Positions 1 through 10,114 are shown, counted from the stretch's first letter. The stretch: 64,000 bases of DNA from Gracilibacillus orientalis (GCF_900114645.1 NZ_FOTR01000002.1:434001-498000); one strand, 5' to 3'. A program made the numbers and translations. The notes: generated from the letters alone by a model not told the origin.

Positions 1-644
1 AGGGTATTCAATTCTTAAGATATATGGGTAAACTGGCTGGTGATACACGTACCAAACAGGATTATATAGCATTGATGAAAGACATTGGTCTAGAAGGTGC
101 CGAAAAGAAAAAGATAAAAGCCTATTCATTTGGTATGAAAAAGAAAATTAGTATTGCACAAGCGTTATTAGGTAATCCAAGTTTAATTATCCTTGATGAA
201 CCAACATCAGGATTAGACCCTGAGTCAGCGATTAACATTAGAAAATTAATTGTTGATTTACAACAACAAGGTAAAACGATTCTATTAACATCTCACAATT
301 TAGACGAAATTGATAAAATCAGTGATCGTGTTGGTATTCTAAGTGACGGGAAAGTTAAAAAACTTGGTACACCTGATGAGTTAAAAAATAATACATCAAG
401 TGAATTAAGTGTAGCGATACGAACAAATCCTACGTTAACATCGCAAAAATTAGCTGAGTTATCAGCAAATTGGGATTTCAATGTTCAATTTGTTACAACG
501 AAAAAGAAATATGTTGTTGTCAATGTTCCTCATGATAATGATATTGCAAAATTATCAAAAGAATTAATTCATTCTGGTTTTCAATTATTTGAATTAAGAA
601 TGGAACAACAGTCATTAGAAGATGTTTTTATTAATAGTAAATAG
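1..644 (+). CDS. ABC transporter ATP-binding protein, 5' end cut by window
   Basis: The reading frame is open from the first bases of the window, so the ATG at position 24 is internal and the Walker A part lies outside. Visible are a variant ABC signature (YSFGM followed by a basic run), Walker B with D-loop (LIILDEPTSGLD) and the H-loop (LTSHNLDE), then a C-terminal extension of about 95 residues typical of ATPases that pair with ABC-2 type multidrug or lipid exporters. The expected downstream permease is absent: only a hairpin and a converging gene follow. Either the permease is upstream or it has been lost. Family assignment is firm; the substrate is unknown. Confidence 0.9.
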   Translation, partial: GIQFLRYMGKLAGDTRTKQDYIALMKDIGLEGAEKKKIKAYSFGMKKKISIAQALLGNPSLIILDEPTSGLDPESAINIRKLIVDLQQQGKTILLTSHNLDEIDKISDRVGILSDGKVKKLGTPDELKNNTSSELSVAIRTNPTLTSQKLAELSANWDFNVQFVTTKKKYVVVNVPHDNDIAKLSKELIHSGFQLFELRMEQQSLEDVFINSK

Positions 645-654
645 TAATAAGGAG

Positions 655-686
655 TGCCAGATACCGGGTTCAAACCGGCACTGGCA
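655..686 (+). other. Stem-loop after the ABC ATPase gene
   Basis: TGCCAG at 655-660 pairs with CTGGCA at 681-686, and CCGG at 664-667 pairs with CCGG at 675-678 around a GTTCAAA loop. It starts 11 bp after the stop codon. No U-tract follows, so it may be a weak terminator or an mRNA-stabilising hairpin. Confidence 0.4.
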
Positions 687-710
687 ATCCTTACTGAATA
701 TATTTGAGAC

Positions 711-745
711 AAAAAAAGACTTATCCAAGAATCGAATAAGCCCTT
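711..745 (-). terminator. Rho-independent terminator of the GH43 gene
   Basis: On the minus strand an imperfect stem (GGCTTATTC with GGATAAGTC around a short loop) is followed directly by seven T. It lies about 16 bp beyond the stop codon of the 1374-residue GH43 gene. Confidence 0.75.
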
Positions 746-760
746 ACAATAGTAATAACA

Positions 761-3700
761 TTATTTATCTTCTATCATCTGCCGCACACTATCATAAATA
801 ATTTGGTGTGCAACTTCAGAAATTTCCCCTTTCTCTTTCTGCTTATCTAAATGCTTAAGCATATCTCCTAAATGTTTTGTCGACTGTTCAACTTTCCCTT
901 TCTCTTGATGGTGTTGTGCTTGCTTTAGTTTATTTTGAAGCAACTCATAGAAAGAATCCTCGATGTCACCATCATCATGGTACTTCTCCACTAATTTTTT
1001 TGTTGAGTCATAGTCTGGGTATGGTCTGACCAGGAAGTTATCATACTTTGTATCACTATAGAAAGTACGAACTCCTACTTTTCCATGGGTGAATGCAGTT
1101 ACACTATGGTCAGTGTAATCAATTTTAGGTTCATCCATGTCGCCCACGTAAACCTTGATGTTGGTTCCATTGACATCAACTTTGATATGCTGCCATTCAT
1201 CAATCGGTTCATCCAAACTGGCACCCTCTAAATAGTTCCAATCATAATTAAGCTTGCCTAGATGCACGCCATCATTATTGATATATGCTACATAGCCCTG
1301 CAGCATATCAGGACTGTTATGGTTGAGCTCTGTACCATGTCCTGGATTATTAGTCCTAAACAAGATGCCACCATCACCTTCACCATTTACAACTTGCATA
1401 TCTGCTTCGACAATATAGTTACTCCAATTACTATCACCAGTTACAGATTTACCAAAGGTACCTGCTCCTGAACGATAAACACCTTCTTTTTCCACCATTT
1501 CAAACTCATCACTATGGTGAAAAGTGAAACTGTGAAAATCAAATTCACCATTGACTGTTTCTACTTTAATCGTATGTTGACCCGCAGGTAACGAAATATT
1601 CTCTTGTATAACGCTTGTCCAGTTATCCATTCCACCAGTTTGTGGAATATCGATGATACCCGTGAGATCTACTTCATCATCTAACCAAACTCTTACTTGA
1701 CTACCTTGGACAACATTAGTAACACTTAAATCTAATACGTATTCACCAGCTTCTGCGATATCTACATTGTACTTATACCATTCCTCTGCTTGATTCCAAC
1801 TAATATTAAACGTACCATCCGGATGGTTACGTATATCTACACCATCATATCGGTATTCTCCACCTATATTTTCAGGATTGCTATCATGATAGGATTCACC
1901 TTCTCCCCCTGTCATATAATCAACAGCCATTACTTTTCCTGGTAATGTGTGAGGTTGATCAAATGTATGGAAGATCATTTTTGATAAGGAAAGCTCTCCA
2001 GAAACAACCTCTATTTTCAAAGTGTGTTTTCCTTCAGGTAATGCAAGGTCTGTAATAGGTACTTGCGTCCATGTATCTGTTTCCGTAACAGGAATTTCAA
2101 CCTCACCGGTTAAATCTGTTTGATCATTTAATAGCACTTTTATTTGTGTATTTTCACTCGCATTATTGGCAATCAAGTCAAGATTATATTCACCTGCTTC
2201 ACCAACGTTGACATCGTAATTAATCCATTCACCTTCCTCAAAGCTGTCGACAGCAAATTCACCTGCAGAATCTTGTTTGATATCTACCCCATCATCTCTA
2301 AATTCTCCGCCAGTATTTGTTTCTGTCTTATCATGATAGGCAACTCCTTCGCCACCTAAATTATAATCGACCGCTTCGATCATTCCTGGTAAGGCTTTGT
2401 GTACATCAAACGATCTGAAGTTAAGTGTGGACATGTCAAATTCTCCAGTAACAATTTCTAATTTCAAGGTATGCTCACCCTTTGGAAGCTCTATGTCTTC
2501 GATCGTTAGTGTCTCCCAATTATTCCAATCACCCGTACTAGGGACGTCTACAACACCTGTTAGGTCAGTGTCATCGTCCAACCATAGTCTAACTTCTGCA
2601 TCGGTAAATGTTGTTGCCAATTCGATTTCAAGATTGTATAGTCCACTTTCTTGGACATCTACATTATACTTCAACCATTCATCGGTTTGATTCCAGCCGA
2701 CAGCATAACCACCATTTGGCTTTTTTCTAATATCGACTGAATCTGTTCTTAGTTCTCCACCAATATTTTCTGTCGTTCGATCATGATATCCTACTCCTTC
2801 ACCACCAGTAATATAATGACCTGCTTCGATTGATCCAGGAATTGGTTTATGTTCATCAAACGTGCTAGTCGCCTCTGTATTGGTATCCACTTTCCATTGA
2901 CCTTCATACCGGTCCCATCCTGTATCTAAACCATCATTAAAATCATCGAACAAAACAGATACAGGTTGATGTTTGTTTACATCAAAGCTGGCAAAATTTA
3001 CTTCTCCTTCGATGACTTCTACCTTAATGGTATGTTCTCCTTGAGGTAGTGAGGCTTTATCAATCGAAATATTCTGCCACTGATCCCAACCACCTGTATT
3101 TGGCATATCAACAATACCAGTTAAATCAACTTCACCGTCTAACCATAACCTCACTTTTGTATTATCTTCAGGTGTCGCCATTCTCATATTAAAGTCGTAG
3201 GTAGCCTCTTCTTCGATATTGACATTATAGTTTAGCCATTCTTCTTGTTGGAGGGAATTCACACTTAATCCACCTTCAGGATTAGGACCGATGTTAACGT
3301 GATCTTTGCGGTAGGTATCCATTACTTCATCTTTTGTGGAATGGTATCCTTTTCCTTCTCCATCGGAATTATAATGAACAGCCTCGATGGTACCTGGTAA
3401 AGGCTTGTACTCATCAAATATGTTACTTCCATTCACTTGATTACTAGTTGCGATATAACCAAACGAAGCATGAACATCCATGGTGGTGTATCCAATTTTT
3501 CCACCCGCTATGTCCTCAATCTTCCTTGTTTGTTTATGCATGCCATCAACATAAAACTTGAACTCTGTATTTTCTTTTTCCACCCTGATTTGGTGCAATG
3601 CTGTATAATCAAAGTCTTCTGGTAGTGATGATGTTTCCCATTCTAAATCTTCACCATCAACACGGAAAAAGGTTTCCAGTTTATTGTTTTCAGGGCTTAA

Positions 3701-4885
3701 TACAGCTAATCCATAATTATCTTCATCTTGATAGGAAAATACGGCGCCCAAACGAGGGTTAGAGCTATCTCCTTTTTCAATCATATCGGCATTGAATTCT
3801 GCTGTATAATTCGCATCTGTCTCATGTGCAGTTACCTGTCGATACCATGAATCGTCAGCTATTGTAGCTTGTTCCATTGCATAGGAGTCATCATGGCTTA
3901 CAATCGACCATTCTCCACCATTAACAGTAGACCATTCTGAACCAACTTCCTCTCGTTTGAAACGGTCACTAAAATCCGGTAATAGTGGATCAGGCTGTTC
4001 AGATGTAGTTGGTCCGAGTACGACCATTTTGTCACCATTCCAGCCAATCCGATCGATATTCATAAACCTCCCCGGTTTTGCATGACTATGATAGACCATA
4101 AACTCTGAATCAAGATCAGGACCTCTTATTATTGAATTATGGCCTAACCCAACATTTGATCCTTCCGAGTTAATTAAGATCGGATTTTGCGTGCTCCCTT
4201 CAAAATTACCGGTTGGTGAGTCACTTGTAGCATAGTCAATTCGATAGGCATTGCTCCAAACATGATTACCAGTATACGTCATATAATACTGTCCATGCCT
4301 TTTAAATACAGTCGCACCTTCTGTCCAACCATTCATTTCCGCACCAGTGTTTATTTCTGGGCCGAATGTGTAAGGGTCTTCCATTTCGAATGCACTGATA
4401 TAATCCTGACCGGTACCATAAAAGTACCACTTGCCGTCATCATCAATAAATATATGCCCATCAATTCCCATGCCGAGGTTTTCTGTCTGCAACTCAAAAG
4501 GCCCTAGTGGACTGGTACTTTTATAAACATAATGTCCATTACCACCAGGTGAAGTATACATATAAAATGCTCCATTCCAATAGGTGACTTCAGGAGCATA
4601 GGCCGCTAATGTACTTGGTTCTTCTGTTACAAGACCAGCATACTCCCAATTGACCAGATCTTCTGAGGTCCACGCCTTTACACCGCTTTTATCGTCCACT
4701 GTACTTGCATACAAATAATACGTCCCATTGTGGTTTAAAATATAGGGATCACCTTCCCCATAAAATTCACCACTATCCCATTCCCACGATTTAGGTAAAT
4801 CATCAAATGGATTACTATAGGCAAACGACATACTTGGTAACGCCAAAATTCCAACAAAGAAAAGAAGTATTCGCAATAACTTCAA
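761..4885 (-). CDS. Secreted multimodular GH43 glycosidase with four CBM6-like modules and a FIMAH domain
   Basis: A 1374-residue exported protein with a TTG start behind AAGGAG and a signal peptide at about 1-22. The GH43 five-blade catalytic domain spans about 35-300 with the likely triad D46 (GDPYI), D142 (GIDGH) and E189 (WTEGAT). A beta-sandwich follows (about 301-482), then a CBM6-like module (485-640). A second laminin-G/DUF1080-like sandwich appears split (645-668 and 1128-1290) by three more CBM6-like modules (680-828, 831-975, 982-1124). The C-terminus (about 1296-1374) is helical and looks like a FIMAH domain. GH43 enzymes hydrolyse arabinose- or xylose-containing polysaccharides, so extracellular arabinan/arabinoxylan attack is likely. 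Exact specificity is not visible. It follows another GH43 gene on the same strand. Confidence 0.92.
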   Translation of the reverse strand: MKLLRILLFFVGILALPSMSFAYSNPFDDLPKSWEWDSGEFYGEGDPYILNHNGTYYLYASTVDDKSGVKAWTSEDLVNWEYAGLVTEEPSTLAAYAPEVTYWNGAFYMYTSPGGNGHYVYKSTSPLGPFELQTENLGMGIDGHIFIDDDGKWYFYGTGQDYISAFEMEDPYTFGPEINTGAEMNGWTEGATVFKRHGQYYMTYTGNHVWSNAYRIDYATSDSPTGNFEGSTQNPILINSEGSNVGLGHNSIIRGPDLDSEFMVYHSHAKPGRFMNIDRIGWNGDKMVVLGPTTSEQPDPLLPDFSDRFKREEVGSEWSTVNGGEWSIVSHDDSYAMEQATIADDSWYRQVTAHETDANYTAEFNADMIEKGDSSNPRLGAVFSYQDEDNYGLAVLSPENNKLETFFRVDGEDLEWETSSLPEDFDYTALHQIRVEKENTEFKFYVDGMHKQTRKIEDIAGGKIGYTTMDVHASFGYIATSNQVNGSNIFDEYKPLPGTIEAVHYNSDGEGKGYHSTKDEVMDTYRKDHVNIGPNPEGGLSVNSLQQEEWLNYNVNIEEEATYDFNMRMATPEDNTKVRLWLDGEVDLTGIVDMPNTGGWDQWQNISIDKASLPQGEHTIKVEVIEGEVNFASFDVNKHQPVSVLFDDFNDGLDTGWDRYEGQWKVDTNTEATSTFDEHKPIPGSIEAGHYITGGEGVGYHDRTTENIGGELRTDSVDIRKKPNGGYAVGWNQTDEWLKYNVDVQESGLYNLEIELATTFTDAEVRLWLDDDTDLTGVVDVPSTGDWNNWETLTIEDIELPKGEHTLKLEIVTGEFDMSTLNFRSFDVHKALPGMIEAVDYNLGGEGVAYHDKTETNTGGEFRDDGVDIKQDSAGEFAVDSFEEGEWINYDVNVGEAGEYNLDLIANNASENTQIKVLLNDQTDLTGEVEIPVTETDTWTQVPITDLALPEGKHTLKIEVVSGELSLSKMIFHTFDQPHTLPGKVMAVDYMTGGEGESYHDSNPENIGGEYRYDGVDIRNHPDGTFNISWNQAEEWYKYNVDIAEAGEYVLDLSVTNVVQGSQVRVWLDDEVDLTGIIDIPQTGGMDNWTSVIQENISLPAGQHTIKVETVNGEFDFHSFTFHHSDEFEMVEKEGVYRSGAGTFGKSVTGDSNWSNYIVEADMQVVNGEGDGGILFRTNNPGHGTELNHNSPDMLQGYVAYINNDGVHLGKLNYDWNYLEGASLDEPIDEWQHIKVDVNGTNIKVYVGDMDEPKIDYTDHSVTAFTHGKVGVRTFYSDTKYDNFLVRPYPDYDSTKKLVEKYHDDGDIEDSFYELLQNKLKQAQHHQEKGKVEQSTKHLGDMLKHLDKQKEKGEISEVAHQIIYDSVRQMIEDK

Positions 4886-4955
4886 AGTAATATGCTCCTT
4901 TTTATATTATTTGATAGTACTGCCAACTAACCCTAAAGGCTAGATGGCAAATAAA

Positions 4956-7106
4956 TTATTGTGTTAATTGCATATAATCTAAAGTTAATTCTCCTGTGGT
5001 TTGTGATAAATGAATAGTCTGTACCCCCGCTTCTAACTCTACTGGGATCGAAACACTATCCAATTTATCACCAGTTGGTGGAAACACTATTTCGCCCATT
5101 TCATTGTTGTTAATAACTACTTTCTGTCTACTCATACCATTGGTTTCGTTACTATAGGTTAGATCTAAGTTGTATGTTCCTGCTTCTTCTACATTTATTC
5201 GATACTCTAAAACACTTTCATTGCTAGTAAAGTTCACTTTTTGCTTATTGGATGCAGCAAACGTGTTGATGATCGTTGCGTTAGTTAATTGTGCGTGTTC
5301 TGCTTCATATTTAAATTCTGACTGACTTGGAACTAGTTCAATAAAATCGAGCTCTGCAAATTGATTTCCTTTTGTTAATCTGATTTTATTTTCTTGGTCA
5401 TCCAGGCTGATCTCTTTCTCAGTGAAATACCAGCTATCCCAGCCATAACTATTATAATTAACCTCACCGATTGAAGTATCGTTAACAGATACATGATGGG
5501 AGGCCGGCTCTCCCATGCCATTTGCATACCTAACTTTCAACGTATAATCTCCTGCTGGAAGATCCACATCAAATTCTACAAAACTATCATCAAAATCAAT
5601 ATGGCCTACCTTTGCTTGATTAGAAGCCGATGTATTGGATACTATGCTGGCACGGTTAATAGTAGCATCCTCTGCTTCAAACTTGTAACCTACCGGAAGT
5701 TTAGGGGTTAACGTCCCTGCCTGCTCTCCCGACGGAACTTCTAGTAAAGTTCCAGTTGCGACAGGTTTGCCAAAGTTTGGTGTTCCATCTTCATTCCATG
5801 TGAATTTTTGCATCCTGATATTCCGGTCCCAACCTGATCCCTGAAATTTAGCTCCATGGTAAATGATCCAATCCTCAGTTCCATCTGGTGACTTAAAGAA
5901 ACCATTATGTCCAGGACCATACACACCAACTTCTGGGTCCTTTTCAAATACTGGTTCCGAACTCTTTTCCCATGCATCAGGATCAAGTGGATCTGATCCA
6001 GTAAAAGTTAACATCCCTAATTTATAATCATCTGTCCAACTACCACTAGCTGAATAAATCAGAAAAAGCTCTCCATCATCATTTCTTAAAAATTGTGGAC
6101 CTTCATTGATAAGTGGTTCCCCAATTTTTTCCCAATCATATTCTGGCCTTGATAATTCTACCCTGTCTCCGCTTATCGTCCAGGGATTGGTCATTGGTGC
6201 AATATAAATATCCTGACGCACATTGACGTCACCTTCCCAACCAGACCATGCAAAGTAGTACTCGCCATCCATTTCTAAAATCGTTCCATCAATGGCCCAT
6301 TTGTCAGAAGGTGTCGTTATCTTGCCATAGGTAGTTCCTTCCGGATAAGAATAATCACCAAATGGATCAGATGTTTCTGATTCAAGTACATGCATACGTT
6401 GTTTTTCCATGTCACCACCAGATGCGGCAAAGTAGATATACCATTTTCCATCAATGAAATGAATTTCTGGTGCCCAGATGTGTGCACTATTAGGGGCGCC
6501 TTGTTCTGGTGTCCAAACGACTTTACTTTCTGCATTTTGTAAGCCTGAAATTGTTTTCGATTTCCAAATGGTTACGTTATTCCCTGTTGTATTTGTATAG
6601 TAATAATAGCCATCTGTATGTCTAACAATCCACGGGTCTGCTCCATCTCCAATCACAGGATTTTCAAAAAGTTGTGCTGGTTCTTCCTCGTAGTAAAATG
6701 TGACATGACCTATGTCTGCTTGTTGTCCACCGTTATTTTTTGGAGCATTTAATTCATTATCCATGGTATCCTCCTGATTATAACTATAAAGATTACCTGC
6801 ATTACCACCTTTAACAAATACATACTTGATGCCAATATCTGACTGCCAATCTAACGTTTTATTATCCTGAAAGTCGATATGAATGGTTCCATCATGATAT
6901 GACCCGCTTTCTTGCGAGTTATCATCCAGTTCCAACTTAAATTGCTTTAGTTCCTTTAATTCCTCTGGTAATTGCTCATTTTTGGAATTGTCATTCCCGT
7001 CTATTCGGATAGGATCCGCTGAAGCTAGAATACTAGAATCTTTACTTACAACAATCAGAGGTACCACTAAAACAGCAATAAACAACAAACCTAACATTCG
7101 TTTCAA
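4956..7106 (-). CDS. Secreted GH43 family glycosidase (arabinofuranosidase-like) with two C-terminal carbohydrate-binding modules
   Basis: A 716-residue protein with a TTG start behind AAAGGAG and a signal peptide at about 1-30. Residues 40-145 form an extra N-terminal module with a KGGNAGNLYSY segment. The GH43 domain covers about 146-460 with the probable catalytic triad D157 (GADPWI), D273 (AIDGT) and E335 (NEGPQ), close to subfamilies of exo-acting alpha-L-arabinofuranosidases. Two CBM6/CBM35-like beta-sandwiches follow (473-592 and 598-715, each starting with an EAE motif). It lies 70 bp upstream of the larger GH43 gene on the same strand, and both probably act outside the cell on the polymer whose products are imported by the ABC system upstream. 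Family is firm; substrate is inferred. Confidence 0.92.
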   Translation of the reverse strand: MKRMLGLLFIAVLVVPLIVVSKDSSILASADPIRIDGNDNSKNEQLPEELKELKQFKLELDDNSQESGSYHDGTIHIDFQDNKTLDWQSDIGIKYVFVKGGNAGNLYSYNQEDTMDNELNAPKNNGGQQADIGHVTFYYEEEPAQLFENPVIGDGADPWIVRHTDGYYYYTNTTGNNVTIWKSKTISGLQNAESKVVWTPEQGAPNSAHIWAPEIHFIDGKWYIYFAASGGDMEKQRMHVLESETSDPFGDYSYPEGTTYGKITTPSDKWAIDGTILEMDGEYYFAWSGWEGDVNVRQDIYIAPMTNPWTISGDRVELSRPEYDWEKIGEPLINEGPQFLRNDDGELFLIYSASGSWTDDYKLGMLTFTGSDPLDPDAWEKSSEPVFEKDPEVGVYGPGHNGFFKSPDGTEDWIIYHGAKFQGSGWDRNIRMQKFTWNEDGTPNFGKPVATGTLLEVPSGEQAGTLTPKLPVGYKFEAEDATINRASIVSNTSASNQAKVGHIDFDDSFVEFDVDLPAGDYTLKVRYANGMGEPASHHVSVNDTSIGEVNYNSYGWDSWYFTEKEISLDDQENKIRLTKGNQFAELDFIELVPSQSEFKYEAEHAQLTNATIINTFAASNKQKVNFTSNESVLEYRINVEEAGTYNLDLTYSNETNGMSRQKVVINNNEMGEIVFPPTGDKLDSVSIPVELEAGVQTIHLSQTTGELTLDYMQLTQ

Positions 7107-7207
7107 TTAAGCCACTCCTTTTCCATTAAATATTCGTTTAGCGATTTTTAACTTGAGCTTTGCCGAATCAATCACCCCCTTTAGTTAGAGGCATACTAGT
7201 AATATTG

Positions 7208-8274
7208 TTAGATTTTCGTCATCTTTTTGTCAGACTGATCTGGTTCAGCCTTTATTCTCATCATCTTTAATGGTGCATTGTTTCTTGGAACTCTACTCGT
7301 TAACTTAATGAAATACGTAATCACTAATAGGAGCATGAGACTAAAGAAAAATCCCTGCCAAGGCCCGACAAAAATTAAATTTAATGCGTTATCCAACGAG
7401 AAAATAAAAATATTACTGAATAGTAAATAAACAAGTACGTTTTCACCCATCAACCTTAATAATCCTAATCCCTTTTGCCAGTGATCTAATACTATTGAAA
7501 AAAGGTAATAGATATAAAGAATCAAAGTTGGTCCAATAATCCAATATATACTTGGCGGAAATCTATCAGGTAACTGCATATCCCTTGTTAGGAGATAAAT
7601 AGAATCGTACCAACTAAAGAAATCAAGAAATATTTCCATTGGAAATCGATTCGGTATTTCGCAAAATAGATACCAATTAAATAAAATGGCAAATACTGTA
7701 CAACCGGAAAGGTTACTACGTCTGTTGACCCTACCAATAAGCCTAGTTGTGCTATAGTGATCGAACTATAATCAATCCAAGTCGTTACTAAAAGTAGAGA
7801 GCATAACATCCAAAATAGCGTCGGTCGATTAGAAATCCATATAAAACTATGAAATAATACTAGTCCCAAAAAGATGATCAAAGAAAAGGAAACTAAAAAT
7901 TCAGACCAACCCGGAATAACTTGCAAGACCAAGATTGGCATAATCGTATCGATAGTTAGCGGTTGATTGCCTACATATATTTGAAATGCTATACCAGATA
8001 GATAAAATGCCAACAGTGTCTTTATTCCTGTTATAAGCATTTTCATATAAACAGATCGAAAGGGCTTACAAAAATAAGCTAGTTGACAGACATATCCAAA
8101 ACAAAATACAAAACCTGAAAAGGTAATTAAATTAAAAAATTGTGTAATATAGGGAATCGATATAAAAATAGATTCATCACTGAAAAATTGAAGCACGTGC
8201 GTATAGACCATACCAATAACTAAAAGACCTTTAAAATAATCAACAGAGTGGTCGCGACCATTTATGACAATCAC
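7208..8274 (-). pseudogene. Membrane acyltransferase-like gene broken by a frameshift
   Basis: Two overlapping minus-strand frames together make one polytopic membrane protein of about 355 residues. The first part starts at a GTG near 8274 with a weak ribosome site and ends at 7588. The second part is open from about 7639 down to 7208. Both read sensibly across 7590-7640, so a one-base shift separates them. The N-terminus (RDHSVDYFKGLLVIGMVY) resembles acyltransferase-3 or heparan-glucosaminide N-acetyltransferase (DUF1624) proteins, and about ten hydrophobic segments follow. It sits between the GH2 gene and the GH43 genes, so acetylation or deacetylation of sugars is conceivable. It could be a true pseudogene or a sequencing error. 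Confidence 0.65.
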
Positions 8275-8289
8275 TTCCCGCAAATTTAA

Positions 8290-8332
8290 TATTTTTAAAA
8301 TAGGGATTGTTCTGTTGCTTAGAACAATCCCT
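8290..8332 (-). terminator. Terminator downstream of the GH2 gene
   Basis: On the minus strand AGGGATTGTTCT and AGAACAATCCCT (8302-8332) form a perfect 12-bp stem with a 7-nt loop, followed by ATTTTAAAAAT. It starts 7 bp after the GH2 stop, so the transport operon probably ends here and the membrane and GH43 genes are transcribed separately or by readthrough. Confidence 0.8.
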
Positions 8333-8338
8333 AGAGTT

Positions 8339-10096
8339 TTAATCATTGATTTTTTTTATTTTCTCTAGTGCAATTTTTGGAGTTCGGTCTTCTTTTAATA
8401 AACCATTAATTTCTTGTTGAACATCTGTTATTTGTGTATAACAATAACCTGATATATATGGAATTTCTTTAATGGCATTCGTGATACTTTGGTAGCGGCT
8501 TAAAAATTGTTCCTCTGTTTCGACTTGATTACCATAACCCCAACCACTTCCTTCATCAAAAGCAATACCACCATATTCAGAAATTATGATCGGTTGGCCT
8601 TTATACTCATAACCATTAGCAAATGGATACTTATCATTATTATGGGCTATTTCATTATTTACAATGGCGTCTTTATCTTGATAACGCTCTGAAAATCTCT
8701 CACCAAACTCCTCATAATCATGCAGGCAAATAATATCTGAAATGGTATGTTCCCAACCATCATTGACAATAACAGGTCGCTCAGAATCAATGGATTTCGT
8801 TAAATAGTATATCGATTCTGTGAAAGCTTGTTCTTTTTTATTGGTTGCGATATGAGGTACGCCCCAAGATTCATTAAACGGTACCCAAGTGATGATCGAT
8901 GGATGATTATAATGTTGTTGGATAATGTCTAACCACTCTTTGGTAAAGTTCTCAACAGCTTGATCGGAATACTCATATGTTGCAGCCATCTCAGACCAAA
9001 CCAATAACCCTTTGCGATCACACCAATACAAAAAGCGTTCATCTTCTAATTTTTGGTGTTTTCGCACACCATTAAAGCCCATTTCTAGTGTTTTCTCGAT
9101 GTCTTCTATCATCGCTTCATCAGACGGTGGTGTCAGCATCGTGTCTAGCCAATATCCTTGGTCTAATAAAAACTTTTGATAGATAGGCTGATTGTTCAGC
9201 AATACTTTTCCATCTTTTATCGATACTTTTCGCATACCAAAGTAGGAATGAACTTCATCTAGCAATCTATCATTTTCATATAAACCAAATGTCACGTCAT
9301 ATAAATTGGGATGTTCAGGTGTCCAGTGCATCACCTTCCATTCATGTATTTCAGCTAATAGATCTACTTCAAAATGCATCGAAGAACGATTTGGCGTGAA
9401 AGCAAATTGTTTCACTTTTTCCCCTTTAAAATGAATCGTTGTTTCAACTCTAAGCTGTTCATCCATGTTTCCTGCTAGTGAATAATCAAAAGCTACTGAA
9501 TTTGTATCGATATTCGGTGTCATCTTTACATGTTCGATACTTCTATTTTCAAGAAATTCTAACCAAACCGTTTGCCAAATCCCAGTTGTCTGTACATACC
9601 AACAACCGAAATTCTCCTCTACCCATCTTTGTTTGCCTCTTGGTTGATAACAACTGTTGCTATCCTCTACTTTCACAACTAGTTTATTTTTGGCGTTGGT
9701 TGTAACAGCGTTAGAAATATCAAAGGAAAACGCAGCACTTCCGCCTGCATGACTACCAATATATTCGTCATTCACCCATACTTTGGTTAGATAATCTGAT
9801 GCTTGAAATCGTAGCATCACTTTTTTACCAATTTGATCAACTGGTATCTCAAATGATCTTTGATACCATACATAAGGGTGGAAATTTTCATCCCTGATTC
9901 CACTTGCTTTTGTTTCATACGTGAATGGAACTTGTATATCCATTGCTTCCGTCAAGTTCTGATGCCACCTGTCACTTTCCCCGATATTTTGATCATCAAA
10001 TGCGAACTTCCATGTTCCATTCAAGTTTATCCAACTATCTCGCTGAAATTGCGGTCGTGGGTATTCTGTTCTTTGATATGTGATTGTATTTTCCAT
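8339..10096 (-). CDS. GH2 family glycoside hydrolase
   Basis: A 585-residue protein without signal peptide, hence probably cytoplasmic. It shows the GH2 order: N-terminal jelly-roll (about 12-180), immunoglobulin-like sandwich (about 185-290) and TIM barrel (about 295-580). The acid/base glutamate is E409 in FNESWG and the nucleophile is E507 in SEYGG. Known GH2 activities include beta-galactosidase, beta-glucuronidase, beta-mannosidase and arabinopyranosidase; the sequence alone does not decide. The length is short compared with LacZ and near beta-glucuronidase size. The gene is last in the operon that begins with the sugar-binding lipoprotein, so it probably cleaves oligosaccharides after import. 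Confidence 0.92.
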   Translation of the reverse strand: MENTITYQRTEYPRPQFQRDSWINLNGTWKFAFDDQNIGESDRWHQNLTEAMDIQVPFTYETKASGIRDENFHPYVWYQRSFEIPVDQIGKKVMLRFQASDYLTKVWVNDEYIGSHAGGSAAFSFDISNAVTTNAKNKLVVKVEDSNSCYQPRGKQRWVEENFGCWYVQTTGIWQTVWLEFLENRSIEHVKMTPNIDTNSVAFDYSLAGNMDEQLRVETTIHFKGEKVKQFAFTPNRSSMHFEVDLLAEIHEWKVMHWTPEHPNLYDVTFGLYENDRLLDEVHSYFGMRKVSIKDGKVLLNNQPIYQKFLLDQGYWLDTMLTPPSDEAMIEDIEKTLEMGFNGVRKHQKLEDERFLYWCDRKGLLVWSEMAATYEYSDQAVENFTKEWLDIIQQHYNHPSIITWVPFNESWGVPHIATNKKEQAFTESIYYLTKSIDSERPVIVNDGWEHTISDIICLHDYEEFGERFSERYQDKDAIVNNEIAHNNDKYPFANGYEYKGQPIIISEYGGIAFDEGSGWGYGNQVETEEQFLSRYQSITNAIKEIPYISGYCYTQITDVQQEINGLLKEDRTPKIALEKIKKIND

Positions 10097-10114
10097 TGTG
10101 TCAATTCTCCTTTG

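Noticed and set aside
655-686. tRNA T-arm, because of GGGTTCAAACC
   Set aside because: No acceptor, D or anticodon stem can be built around it; it is a simple hairpin.
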